Shown here piece after piece: positions 48,517 to 60,140 of a DNA stretch of 64,000 nt; the stretch's first letter is position 1; every line of letters starts with the position of its first letter. The notes beneath the pieces were generated by a model that was not told the DNA's origin, ran no database searches, and was given only the letters and a program-made list of their open reading frames with translations. Made by a program: the position numbers and the translations under genes. The DNA is from Pegea sp. RAD2-039. Taxonomy: Eukaryota; Chordata; Thaliacea; Salpida; Salpidae. The stretch spans positions 2,728,001 to 2,792,000 of the forward strand of contig JAQGEQ010000380.1 of assembly GCA_034620365.1 (NCBI GenBank), written 5' to 3'.

Positions 48517-51500
48517 TATAAGTTTTTGCTCTCTAATAGAATTAACATTTTTCGTGAAAATTAACTCAACCCTGCAACTAAGCAGCTATAAACATAAAAA
48601 TGTTGTTTTAAAGCCTCTTCTGATCTTGTTTTTTACTAGTAACCGCTTATCATAAAATATCTACTTTTCACCTTCGTCTAGTATCGAAAGATTAAGTTTA
48701 TAAGCTTCTAGCAGTTTATTTTTTTAGTTGAAACCTTAATTTTAGCTCTAATTCATAATCTGGGGGTATGCATCGACTCTTTTATGTAAAGAATCTAAAA
48801 ATTCTGCTGAATTTTTGTATCAAAATTTGAAAATTAACCTGAGATAGTGTAAAGTATTTTTCTTTTTCAAACACTTCTTGATGTTAGTGACCTCATACAT
48901 CATTTACTCCAACATGTGATCAATACTCACGTTGGCAAATATCAACAGGAGAAATGGAGCTTTCGTAATTGTTGCAAACAGAAAACTTAGTAAAAAGACA
49001 AACTTGCGATAGAAATATTTTTTGATGATTAAACAGTCTTACATCTCGTGAGTTTATAAAAAGGTCACACTGAATATAGAAAATCTTGTGCGTTCTAGAA
49101 ACCAGTTGATCAATGACATGGTGATTTTATTTATACCCAAATCACTTGACAAGCCATTTACTATCAAAATAGTCGCTTAAAAATAGGAATTCATTTTTAA
49201 TTATGTTTAAAATCACTTAAGCGTTGAAAGAATATTATTTATTTTAATTGAAATTATAAAGTTTTTCTTAGATTTAAAAAATTTTAAGTATTTTACTAAT
49301 AGTAAAATATTTACTTTAAAATCAATGTAATGCTTACTACAAAATCAGGTAATTTATGATGTGACATTTTTATAAGTCTCTTTTTAAGAACTTTTATTTA
49401 TACTAGAAAATTACTACAATTTATATTAAACAGCTGTGCTAGTGCTAAAAAATTTCCTCAATAAGCTCATAGAACTGTTTAATTGATTTTATTTAATGAA
49501 TGTTTCATCTAATAAATAGAAAGTCTCTAAATAGAAGAAAACAATTAATTAAATAAAAAATTGTGAAGTTATTTAGATTTAAAAGTAACAAACTTTTTGC
49601 AAAAAATGAAAAATATTATTTTACAAATTTCTTTTATTTAATTAAATTATTCATTTTTCAATCTACGTATAACTTATTATTATTTTTCTTAAAAAATGTA
49701 GCTTATGACTTTCATTTTACTAAATTAACTGTTATAGAACCCATCATGCATAAAAATGGTAGATATGAACAAATACTGGAATCAAGATTAAAATTTTGGT
49801 ACCTTATTAAATCTCCACGATTTGAAAATACTAAAACCGAAGTACAATAATAGAGCTGATAATAAATATGATGCTAAGTCTCTAAGAAGATTAATCTCAC
49901 ATGAATTATACGTTTTACTTCAAAGTTTCTAAAACCAATTATTGAAGTATTAAAACTTTTATCTACAAAACTTTATTTATTTATTTAAAAATTTTTCGTT
50001 TATTTCCTGTCAACAATAAGAAGCTATTCACAGCAAAGTTGCCAGCAGAAAAAAAAGTGCTAAATTAAAGGTAGTGTTGATTGATGTTGCAAATTTTCGT
50101 GTGAACAGTTTTCAATAATTTTTCAAATGAGTTTACGTTTTTTTAAAAACGATAGTTTTCTGAGCAGCTATTTTCAGCCAACTGTATTTTGAAAATCAAC
50201 ATTTTTCATCTCATTCAAAAATTACATGATTTTATTGGTTGTTTAAAGACATCAAAATTGTTGGAGAAAACTTGTATCAAAAACAGCTGTTGATGGTAAC
50301 GTCTCCTTAAAATATGATTCACTTTCATTAACCCTGTTTAGATAATACATTAAGATAACGGCCTACTAGTTCAACTTTTGCTATGAAAATCGACAATCTT
50401 ATATTTAAAAGTCCTTTAAATTTAATTTCATAAATAAATGATTTTAATATTATCCATCATAAGAAGATTAAGAAATTTTGTTGAACGAACATTGATCAAA
50501 CTCTATGTCGGTCGTTGGAAGCAGAATTTTTATGAAGAGACAACTTTATGTACGCTTGGTTTCCTAACGAAAAATTTTCTTTTTAGATGTCCCAGACTCT
50601 TGAAGAAAAACTAAGCCTCCTGAAGATACTTTCTTCTTTCTGAGATTTTAATTTTTTTATAAATTCTTGATTTGGATTTTTTAAATAATTATAAACAAAA
50701 ATAAAATCGTTTAGATTTGTAAATACTTTTATATTTCGTTAATTGAAATTTAATTGGTATTCTATTTAAACCTCCCGAATACTGAATAGGTAACAACTGT
50801 CGCCCTAATATTTTCATATTTTGAATATTACTTTTTTAAAAATCGATCTAAGATTGCTGAAACATTTTTGAATTGAATTTGAAGTTATCTGGTAGAGAGG
50901 ACAACCTTGGGGTGGTTGCATAAATTTCATATTTCATCTAGAATTCTAATGATTCATTAAAGTGACTAACATTTTTTCAGATTAAGTTATTAAAGACGAA
51001 ACAAAATTCATTTTTTAATTTAAATATATTTTTAGTATCTTAAGAGTACTTTTTGGAAGCAATTATTTTACAAGTTTTGTTCAGAAATAACAGAAATGAT
51101 TTTTTAATATTACTTATAAAAAACTTGACTTTTCCGATTAAATGACAAATATTAAAAAATTCAAGTTTTTGCCACTTTTATAAAATTTAATTATAAATTT
51201 TTAATCAAACATAAACATATAAAAGATTTCAATCTAACTACAACACTTTCATATATTTATCAAGAATATCAGTTTAAAAAATTAAACTAAAATTGACAAG
51301 AATCAAATGACGTCATTATTTATCTGCCAGCAAAACCTTTAACTGACATTCAGGCTCCAGAAATAACAATGGAAATTTATTACAAATATATTTATCAGAA
51401 ACCTGTAACAACAGCCCTGGTTCACTGTGTGGGGTCTTTCTTACAATGTGAATAATTTCAAAGTTTAATGTTAAGTTGATATTTAAAAAGATCTGGTTAT

Positions 51501-51790
51501 CTTTTGTTGAAACTGTTCTGATATCTTACATTATTCCTGTTATCATCCACGAATAAAAAAAGTTTAAATTGAAGTGTATTTGTGCCAATGATTTGAAACT
51601 CAATTTTGGCTTATCTTATATAAAGTAGATGTTTTCAAAGACATTTTTAGAGTAAGAAAAGTTAATCATTTGATAATAACAAATGTCACAAACAAAAACT
51701 ATTTTTTTCTGAAGTTTGTTGATATAACGCTTTTTACTCAACTAATTCAAGCTAAGTTTTATTTCAGTAAAAAACTCATAAATAATATAC
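48517..51790. other. AT-rich spacer
   Basis: Mostly featureless, with one further TGACGTCA at 51308. A 58-codon plus-strand frame at 50438-50614 (contains RRLRNFVERTLIKLYVGRW) has mildly protein-like composition but no recognised relative. The longer frame at 49563-49850 looks like chance. Confidence 0.35.
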
Positions 51791-51863
51791 TCGTTCCTAG
51801 CTGATTCGAACCATCAACTTCTCGATTTACAGCTGAAGGCGCTATCATTGGCGCCACCGGGAG
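51791..51863 (-). pseudogene. Decayed tRNA-Tyr(GTA)-like gene or SINE head
   Basis: On the minus strand an A-box-like element (TGGCGCCAATGATAGCGCC) and a perfect B box (GGTTCGAATC) lie 44 nt apart, as in a tRNA. Counting from T8 puts a CTGTAAA loop, anticodon GTA, exactly at positions 32-38. The D stem pairs (GCGC/GCGC), but the acceptor stem pairs at only two of seven positions, and the anticodon and T stems have mismatches. It cannot be a working tRNA. A tRNA-derived SINE head or an old pseudogene are the likely readings. Confidence 0.55.
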
Positions 51864-54543
51864 AGTGGTTCCCCGAAAAATTATTTAATAAATACACTTA
51901 ACTTTTTTAAAGCTTTTCATTAACTATTTGATTAAGAAAACTTGATTATCTAACAAACCTGATTTGAAACCAATTACTAAAATTATAATAAATGTAATGT
52001 AAAAGTATGAAGCATTTTTAAACTATCAAAAAATCAATATAAATTTATTTTCATCTCAAATGTTTTTGTATTTATTTTAAAAAATATTTTTCTGCAAAAT
52101 TATCCGAAAAAAGTTCTTAGGATTAATTTGCTGATATCAAAGAAAAAATAAAAGATTTGGTTTAGTCTTAAATGTTGGTAGTATCTAATTGCATAACTAA
52201 TCAATTGTATTTGAAATGTTCAACTTTTACTGCTTCATTTTACAGTAAGAATCTTCGATACGTTTAATTAACTTGTTGTTCAATGAAAGCAAAAGGTTTA
52301 GATTTCAGCAATCAGTAATTGAATGTAGAACAACATCAATGTTTTAAGTGCAATGTGAAAAGTTAAATAATTCAAACTTGAACTTTTTTCAGCTGAATTT
52401 GTAATTTTCTAAAACTTACATTTCACAAATTGCTTAAAATATTTAATCGCATTAAAAACGTTGAAATAATTGCACATTGTGATAAGATTATTGCAAAAAA
52501 TATTTTTGAAATCTTTTAAAAACAGTGGCAGAAATTATTTCAGAAAATGAATCTTTTATAACTTCTATTATTGTTTTTGGTGAATACTTTACTGTATCTA
52601 CTGAGATAAGTTAAATAGATCAGTGTTATTAGTCGTTGAATTTACAAATCAAAATATTTTTGTTATTAATTTTTTCTGCTATTACAAAAGTATCAAATAA
52701 ACTTATTATTTAAACTAGGTGTAATCACCACAGTTTTAATTTTGCTACTTGGTGCAAATAGAATTTCTAAGACTATTATTGATTAATTATTCATATTTTA
52801 TAAACCACTAATACGTTTAAATCGAAAAAAAGCTTATAAAATTGTATAATCAATTAAATGAGTAATTTGAAGAAAGTTGTTTGTTTTCTAGTTCGAAAAT
52901 TCGACATGTTGAATGTTATATAGCAAGTTGTTATAAAAAGTGTCATTTAAGATAGCTCTTACTATCAGTTGAAATTTCATGCTTCTGAACTTAATGACTC
53001 TAACCTTCTATTTCATACTATTCTTCACAATACACACTTTCTAACAGCTTGTCTCAAGGCTACAATTTTATCTATAATTTCGCTTATATTTGATCTCAAC
53101 AATTTTATTCTTTCACCTTTATTTACAATTTTTATGATATTCAAAAAATATAATTTCTTAAAACTCTATTATTACTAAAACAATTATATTTCTAATATTT
53201 TTGAGCTACTCTAAATTTATTTTTTATATATTAGTTTAGCTATAAAGTAAGATATAGAGTAATTAAAAATTAAAGTAACTAATTTTTTTCTTGAGAAGCG
53301 TACACACTCAACAACTAATAGTAACTGTATGTTATTAGTGAGAGTTTAATATTCGCTTCACAAGTTTTAATTCTCTTAATAACAAGCTATAAGTATATCT
53401 CAGTATTTTTCAGTATCCTCAAACCAAGAATATGCTTAAAACTAAGATAGAAAGCAATTTGCTAAACAGTAAAACTGAACAAAAGTTTTCAGCAAATTAA
53501 ATATTTTCGAAGACAAAACAGTTTAACAACAAATCATCCAAGCTAAAATTAATTACAAAACTTGCAGACTGTCAACACTTATGTACAAAAACTAAATGCC
53601 CAATAATAACATAGTTGTATTCTAATTTTTACAAAGACGTACTATTATCTTATTTTGTTATTTAAAAACAATAATTTAAAAGTAACAATCGTAAAAGTAA
53701 TTATATAAGTACTTTTTTTTGTTCCTTTATTTCTTGTTTATAAAAATTAAAACATTTGTAAAAAACAAAATAATGATTTTCCATATACATATCTCTCAAG
53801 TTCAGTCCTCTCTATCACACACTAAATTTTTCATGTTTTTTGATTCAAACTATTTTGTAAAAAGCCTTCTCTCTGTAAAAGAAAGTAATTAGTAAATAAA
53901 AAATTGTACTTGCAGAAAATAATAGGATTTCTGTTAAAAATTAAAAGCTTAAAATACAAGTCCTTAGATAAAGTTAAAGTTTTACATTTAATTATGAACT
54001 TAAAATAAATTCCTGTATCTACTTGTGTTTGTAAAAAACCATTTTCTAAACTTGTTTTGAAGTTGGAAGGTTATAAATTTCAGTCAGCTACTAAATGAAA
54101 AAAACTATCAAGTTTTGAAAAAAGTTGTTTAAAGAAAATTGGATTGATTCAAAACAGTATCAACTAGAATCCATCACATACTGCAAACAGCAAGTTGCAA
54201 AAAGTATAGATAAAAGTCCCTAATAGAATTTTTTTTTAATTTTTCTTACTTAGCTTATTCTTGAAAAAAATCTCGATGAAAATAAAACTTATTTGTATTT
54301 CACCTTATTTTTGTCAAAATGTTTGATAAAAGCAAGTTTAAATACAAATAAAAACTTTCTTAATTGTACTATCTGCCGAAAAGATTTTTTGTAAAGATAT
54401 TACAGCATTGATAAGAATAAAACTTCTAATAGTCATCTAAAGTAAGAGTTTTGATGGAATAATTTATCTAAATACTGGAGTTTTTTTATTGCTGACATTA
54501 ATTTGGGTTGACGTTTATTTTTCTTGAAAAGACATTTTTCATC
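51864..54543. other. AT-rich spacer
   Basis: About 2.7 kb with long A and T runs. The frame at 52969-53178 has no coding character. Nothing was recognised. Confidence 0.4.
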
Positions 54544-55016
54544 TTACAAACCTTTTTCAGTCACAAGTTTTGTTTTGACATCTTTAATCAGTTGAATAAT
54601 AAAAGGTTCACCAAACTCAATTAATAAATCATCATAAATATTTTGAATACGTGTTTTAAATTCTGCATCACTTTCCATCTGAAAGTATAATGCTGAGGTT
54701 ATCGAAGACACAAAATAGATAAAAGTTGTTTATGTTTCAATAAAAAGAAAGCAAACAGCTGTAAGCAGTTGTAAAGTTGAATTCAGAAAGAATAAACTTT
54801 TTAAAAAGATTTTATACATTTGTATAACAGCTTACCATTACTAAGTCAAAAAACTCATCTACATCCTGTTTATTTCTTTGAACATTCCTGAAACATTTTA
54901 GATAAATTTAATTTATGCTTTAAAACTGCTGCAAGCATTTTGAATTATACCAACCCTCCGTTGCCACATGCTAGTGAACATGAAATCACGGCCATAAGCA
55001 AAATGATTATTTTCAT
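54544..55016 (-). CDS. Small secreted protein, 82 aa, unknown function
   Basis: Three exons (54955-55016, 54836-54887, 54544-54678) total 249 nt with matching phases. Exon 1 encodes a textbook signal peptide, MKIIILLMAVISCSLACG. The mature part is acidic then basic and cysteine-free (NVQRNKQDVDEFFDLVM, then DDLLIEFGEPFIIQLIKDV) and looks helical. Splice signals: GGAGG/GTTGGT, TGTTTCAG/GAATG, GTAATG/GTAAGC, CTTTCAG/ATGG. An acceptor (TTAAACAG) 34 nt upstream of the ATG matches the other genes here, and AATAAA (minus strand) follows the stop by about 25 nt. No family was recognised. The gene is missed by simple ORF scanning because its exons are short. Confidence 0.7.
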
Positions 55017-55050
55017 CTTTTATTTATATTGTTGCCTTATAACAAAATTC

Positions 55051-55369
55051 CTGTTTAACATTGAAAACAAACATTGAAAAATTGTAAACACTTGACAATT
55101 TTATCTTAGAAATTACTTATATACCAAATTGTAAAAAGAATAGTTTTTAATAACTTCTTTCATAAGAAGTTTATATTCGAGAATATTTAATCATTCATTT
55201 TACAAATCTTGAGGTGGTTTAGTAGCACCATAAGTTAGCTTTAACTAATTATTTTATATAAAAAGAAAATATTTACAAACATCATTATTTTTACTCAAAA
55301 CTAAACTGTTCAAAGAAATGATTAACAAGTCGCTGCTGCATTAGCAGTAACTTGATGATAACTTTTATT
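55051..55369. other. AT-rich spacer
   Basis: Nothing was recognised between the small secreted-protein gene and the LINE tail. Confidence 0.4.
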
Positions 55370-55371
55370 TA

Positions 55372-55448
55372 CTTATTTATTACAATAAACGCAAAGGAGG
55401 GTGCCTGAAGAGAGCACCTCTCGCTAACGCACATTCTCACAAATAATA
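55372..55448 (-). mobile_element. LINE 3' tail, third copy
   Basis: The same tail box as at 15.95 and 17.23 kb, minus orientation, with fully paired arms GGTGC (55400) and GCACC (55414) and the 'tattacaataaacgcaaagg' end. Only the 3' terminus of the element is present. Confidence 0.7.
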
Positions 55449-56599
55449 TCTATTATATATTTTAATTTTGTTTTGATGAACCAACTTTTCAATTATAAAA
55501 TAACTTAAGTGAAAACCAAACGGAAACAAACAAAATAACCGAACAAAGGATTTCATACAGCTGTGCTGATGAAAACATTTAAGTAGAATAGTTTTTACAG
55601 ATTATATACTTCAATTAAGATGAATGTATATAAGAACAATACATCTCAACTTTCATCATAAACTTGTTTACTTTGAAAATAATTTTCCTTCAAGCTTAAT
55701 AACTAATCCCTCATTTTTTCTATATGATATAAATGATTTATGAAGTGAATGTGTATGTGCTTTTATATATGATATTCTGACTATAAATGCAAAGTTAAAA
55801 TTTCAGCTTTGTTAAACATTTTTAAAGAGTTGATTAACTTTACGAATTGAAAATAAGCTCTCTAAAAAATTAGTCTTACTTTAATTCATATTTTGCTTGT
55901 TTATAATTTAGAGAATTATTTTTTTATCAAATACCTACCTCCAAATGACATTTACGTATGCGGCAAAATATTTTTCTGTTATGTAGTCTTAAGCCACATT
56001 TTTCTTAACTAAATAATTAGATCATATACGAGAAGACTTCAGATGCTTACAACTGTATGTCAATTACTATCTCTATCCTAGCACTTTAGAGGCACACCTT
56101 TAAAAGACTAGACCATCCAACCACAATTACCAAATTCATCCAAATCATTTTCTTTTCCATTATCATGTTACCATCATTCACTTCACTTGGTGGAGAAGGC
56201 TAGGGAATATACTCTTCTGTACGGAATGAACGTCAAAATCCTGTTTATCAACACTTGAGCATCTGGCTAAATCAATCAACGAAAATTTGGACATCCAAAC
56301 AAAGAATCCAACCGTAATTAGCCTCTAGGAGTTCAACCTTCCTTGCACTATGACTCTTCAAAAATCCTTCAAATATTCTTGACACAAAGGTGCTCGTTTT
56401 GGTTGAGACTTGCTGCTACAGATCCATCACTTCTATCGTATTCAACTGTGAAGCTTCATCAATGAATTGTAATTCTGGATGTTTTCTTTAGCTTCAAAAT
56501 TCGAATTCTCTTTTCTTCTAGCAGAAAAATCTTTTTCAATCGCTGAACCTTTTTCTAGTATCCCCCTTCTTGGTCTTGATAGACCTTTTTCAATCGCTT
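55449..56599. other. Spacer with mobile-element-like composition
   Basis: AT-rich to about 56.0 kb, then GC rises. 56,040-56,600 probably belongs to the Ty3/gypsy-like remnant that follows, but I could not identify a domain in it. Confidence 0.3.
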
Positions 56600-56770
56600 A
56601 GTTTCGTCCATGTGGTGAGCTAAAAGTCTTATCGTCTAATGCAGCGACTTTGCATTTTTTGGGGCCTGAAGGTCTCAAACGTACCGCGTTATAATGCTCT
56701 ACTTGACCATTGCCTTGTGGGTGGTATGGAGTTGTCTTATCAAATAGCTGTACACCAAATAAAAAAAAAT
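56600..56770 (-). mobile_element. Ty3/gypsy-type integrase fragment
   Basis: The minus strand encodes LFDKTTPYHPQGNGQVEHYN, the sequence around the catalytic glutamate of the integrase core in Ty3/gypsy retrotransposons (HPQxNGQVE). It is only a short piece; the frame decays on both sides and no LTRs were found. Confidence 0.65.
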
Positions 56771-57329
56771 AAAGACAATATTAAGAATAGGAAAGAAAAT
56801 TCTTGCGCTTGCCTAGCATTTGTCAAACAGTGATAGTGTATCGAGCTTGTGTGACCTATTTTATCTTTGTTGCCAGTCTCCCCAGTTATAAAGGCCTGTC
56901 CCAATGCTCTTGTGAGCAGCTTGGACGCCTACGCCTTTACTTTCAGAGTGTCGGTCAAACTTACTTTTCTTCTTTTCTATCGTGGTTGCATCTTTTACGG
57001 GTTTAGTGGTACACACTAAAGATGTAATGAAGAAACAAACACGAAATTGTCAAATGTTTTAGATGCGAGCAGTCATAGTCATTCGTGTGATGTTCAAATT
57101 GGGTCATCTAAGAAGCAGCCACATAAAAAAGAAATAAGAGAAAAGCTGTGATGACGGCCCAGACCAGAACTGAGTATTTGTGTGTTACTCAGCTTTATAA
57201 AAGAGCATCTGGACGCTTTGGTTATTTTGAGGTAGAAAAGCTAAAACAGGAAGGAAGAAAAATATCCTACCTAATGATCTAAAGAATAAACAATAAGCTC
57301 TACTGGATGTAATCAGGGATCAGTAAAGG
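56771..57329. other. Unassigned repeat-like DNA between two element remnants
   Basis: Moderate GC, short frames and no recognised domain. It could be the remainder of the Ty3/gypsy-like element or of the LINE inserted beside it. Confidence 0.3.
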
Positions 57330-58451
57330 GACCTAAGCTTTCTCGCTGCGAGTAAGAGTAAGACGAAAGCAATCACAAACGGCAAGGGGAGAGATATGAG
57401 CGTTCGCCCAAGAATTATAGTAAATTCCGTAGAAGTTGTTCTACTCACGGCGAAAGAGAACAGTGAACAATTACATAGAATGTTAATAACATAAAAAAGG
57501 GGAAAATCACAGTTTAGAGATGGCAGTGTTGGCAATATTAAAACGGTTCAACTTCTGCTTGAACAACACAAAAGGTTCTGACATGACGATGTCTGATGGC
57601 AGCTGGTTCCAAGTACTAATTGTGCAGTAGGAGAAAAAAATTTGCTCTATTTAATATACCAGGTGATATAGGCTTATTAAGGTGTAATGTTTGTCGTTTG
57701 AGTTGATATAACTTAAGAGAAAGACTAATGGAAAAGAAAGCATCGAATTTCAGGTCAGCTAAGTTGTGGACGATTTTGAAAATAAGAATTAAGTCGTATT
57801 TAATCCGTCGAGTTTCCAAAGTATCTAAATTAAAGAATCTAAGACGATGATTGTAACTATCGTGCTTAATAGCAAGTTTCCTACATAACAATCTCGTAAA
57901 TGTTGCCTGAATAGATTCAACTTTTTTATATCACCAACTTGATATGACACATATGCACTGACAAGAATTGGACATACGTACAATTTGAAAAAAGTTAATA
58001 AAGAAGTACGGATCGTTAAAGGTCTTTATAACAAGGTTGATTGATTTTGCAAAGATTTGGAAAACATAGCTGTGCTATTTCAAGTCAGATGATAGGGTAA
58101 TGCCAAGGTCTAGGACCGAAGATACTCGTTGAATAATAAATCCATTGATGGAGTATTGGTTCAAGGAATTTTCAGCTGGTTTACGGAAGAAAGTTATAAG
58201 TTCAGACTTTGTGAGCTGCCAATTCGTAGACCAGTTTTCTACAGTGTGTAGTGCAGTTTGAAGTTTTGAAGGATTACAAGATAGTAGCTTGATATCATCT
58301 GCATACACAAACACTCTGACATCATCTACTGCTACTAGTCTTCTGATGAGGTCTTCAATGAAAATTAAAAATAGAAGGGGACCCAGAGGGGAACCCTGAG
58401 GAACACCTCTAGTGATTTGACTAGGAGTAGATAACGATCTTTTAACAAGCT
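57330..58451 (-). mobile_element. CR1/L2-like LINE: RT motifs B and C to ORF2 stop
   Basis: The best-preserved copy of the family. Going down the minus strand: ITRGVPQGSPLGPLLFLIFI (motif B), VFVYADDIKL (motif C with intact YADD), LDLGITLSSDLK, HDSYNHRLRFFNLDTLETRR, IKYDLILIFKIVHNL, then after a poly-T frameshift STWNQLPSDIVMSEP and the end NTAISKL at about 57,512. The 3' UTR continues to about 57,330. It lacks everything 5' of motif B and has frameshifts, so it is inactive. Confidence 0.88.
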
Positions 58452-58605
58452 AGACTTCATTCCTATCCTTTTTATTGTTGCATTTTACTTTATCTCCCTT
58501 CTTATCAACTGAGATAATAATGGATTTCTTCAATCGAGAATGTGAGTTAGTAGGAGGTGCTCTCTTCAGGCACTCTTCTTCGCATTTTTTGAAATGAATA
58601 AATAG
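58452..58605 (+). mobile_element. LINE 3' tail in opposite orientation, fourth copy
   Basis: Reads in the plus direction: 'gagaatgtgagttagtagg', then the tail box with arms GGTGC (58556) and GCACT (58569, one G.T pair), then an A/T-rich end ('gaaatgaataaatagaatta'). It abuts the minus-strand RT segment directly at about 58,451, so the two may be parts of one insertion with a 5' inversion. Confidence 0.6.
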
Positions 58606-60072
58606 AATTACAAGTGATAAGAAAAAATATTATTATAAACTTAGGTACAAATATAGATTACATTATTATTTTCTAATTTCTACTGATAAAGTTACACCGT
58701 TTAAAAATTGTTTTTTGTTGTAATAAATATCTTTAAAAAATCGTTTTTATTTTTTAAACCTTTGTGCCTTTTTGAGTCCTATACAGTATTTCTAATCTAG
58801 ATGATTGTTACTTTTAAGTTAGAGGATTATAACAGGTTCAATCAAAGATTTTAGACTGTTCATACTATTATTAACTCTTTATCTGAGTGAAACACTTAAT
58901 AAGAGATGCCATAAAGGTTTAATTTTTTATGATAATAGACAGTCTTGTATAACAAATGTTTATCACCACTAATAACGCTCAACTGTTGGTTTCATTGCTT
59001 TAAATGTTTGATACATCCTATGTAAACTTTGAAAAATTAAAAACTTGAATGATGAACAAATCTTGCAGAGTTTGATAACATTTGTATGTCCCATTTTGTT
59101 CTTACAAGTTTCCCGCGCGAGATCAAAAATTAAAGCTCTAGGATACCCTCAGTATAAGAAGGGTGTCGTTAGAGCATTAAACCAGATTTGTATAGGAACT
59201 AATTTAAATATATGCTCTTTAGTATTACTTTCGTTTTGATGTTTTTTATATATTTAATCTATAGTGAGTAATAGAAAAATTATTTATTAAATAATATTAA
59301 ATGTTGTAAAAACTATAGAATAAACTTTTTACTATAAGCTGAGCTTCTAAACAGATACACAATTTAAGTAAAATAGAGATTGAAGTTTTTTTTTATTACT
59401 AAACAATAATTTATTAATTTATTTTAAAGTTTTTAGTGAGTTAATTTAATCTTTTTTATTTTGAATCTGTTTGTTTAACTTTAGTATAGATAATAATTAT
59501 CTTATCTATTATTTAATTATATAAGATACATAAAAAATAGATTCAAATTAGTTATAAGTAATAATTAAGTTATAATAATTTATAATCAACTAATTGTAGT
59601 TATTTTTATTATCTGAGTAATGATGTTTAATAATTTTTTTTTTTGTAATCATATATTTACATTTATATCTAATAATGATTTGGATTATTTATAAGTCTGA
59701 TAAATGTTTATAATATTTTTTTATTTTTTTTTGCTTTTCACTGATGGTAAGATATTGCTATTTCACCATTTAAATCATTTTTGTAAATTTTTTTAGTTCA
59801 TACTTTTAGGTTATTTTTTCTGTCTGATAATTTATAGAGCTATGGTTTGGTTTTGGCTTTAAATGATTCTATAAGAAATGCATATTGATCAAATTAGCAG
59901 ATGTGTTATACTCTTAGATAGTTCTTGTTAATTTTAATAGTAGACAGATCAATTTTTAACTGTAATAATCTAAAATATATAAAAAATATTGTTATTGCTT
60001 ATGCTTAAAACAAAATTTATTTAAAAATTATTTTATCAGGAATTGTATTCAAAGATTTATTTTTGTTTCTTA
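58606..60072. other. AT-rich spacer before CHAF1B
   Basis: No gene was recognised; the frame at 59045-59239 has no coding character. The CHAF1B promoter should be here or upstream. Confidence 0.4.
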
Positions 60073-60140
60073 GAGACTTTGTTTTGTAGTACCTACATAA
60101 GGCAATTGTTTTCTAATTGTTTTCATATAAAATAGTCCTT

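Noticed and set aside
49563-49850. 95-aa plus-strand frame
   Set aside because: It begins at a non-ATG codon, is dominated by Phe/Leu/Tyr/Lys as expected from AT-rich DNA, and has no homology that I recognise.
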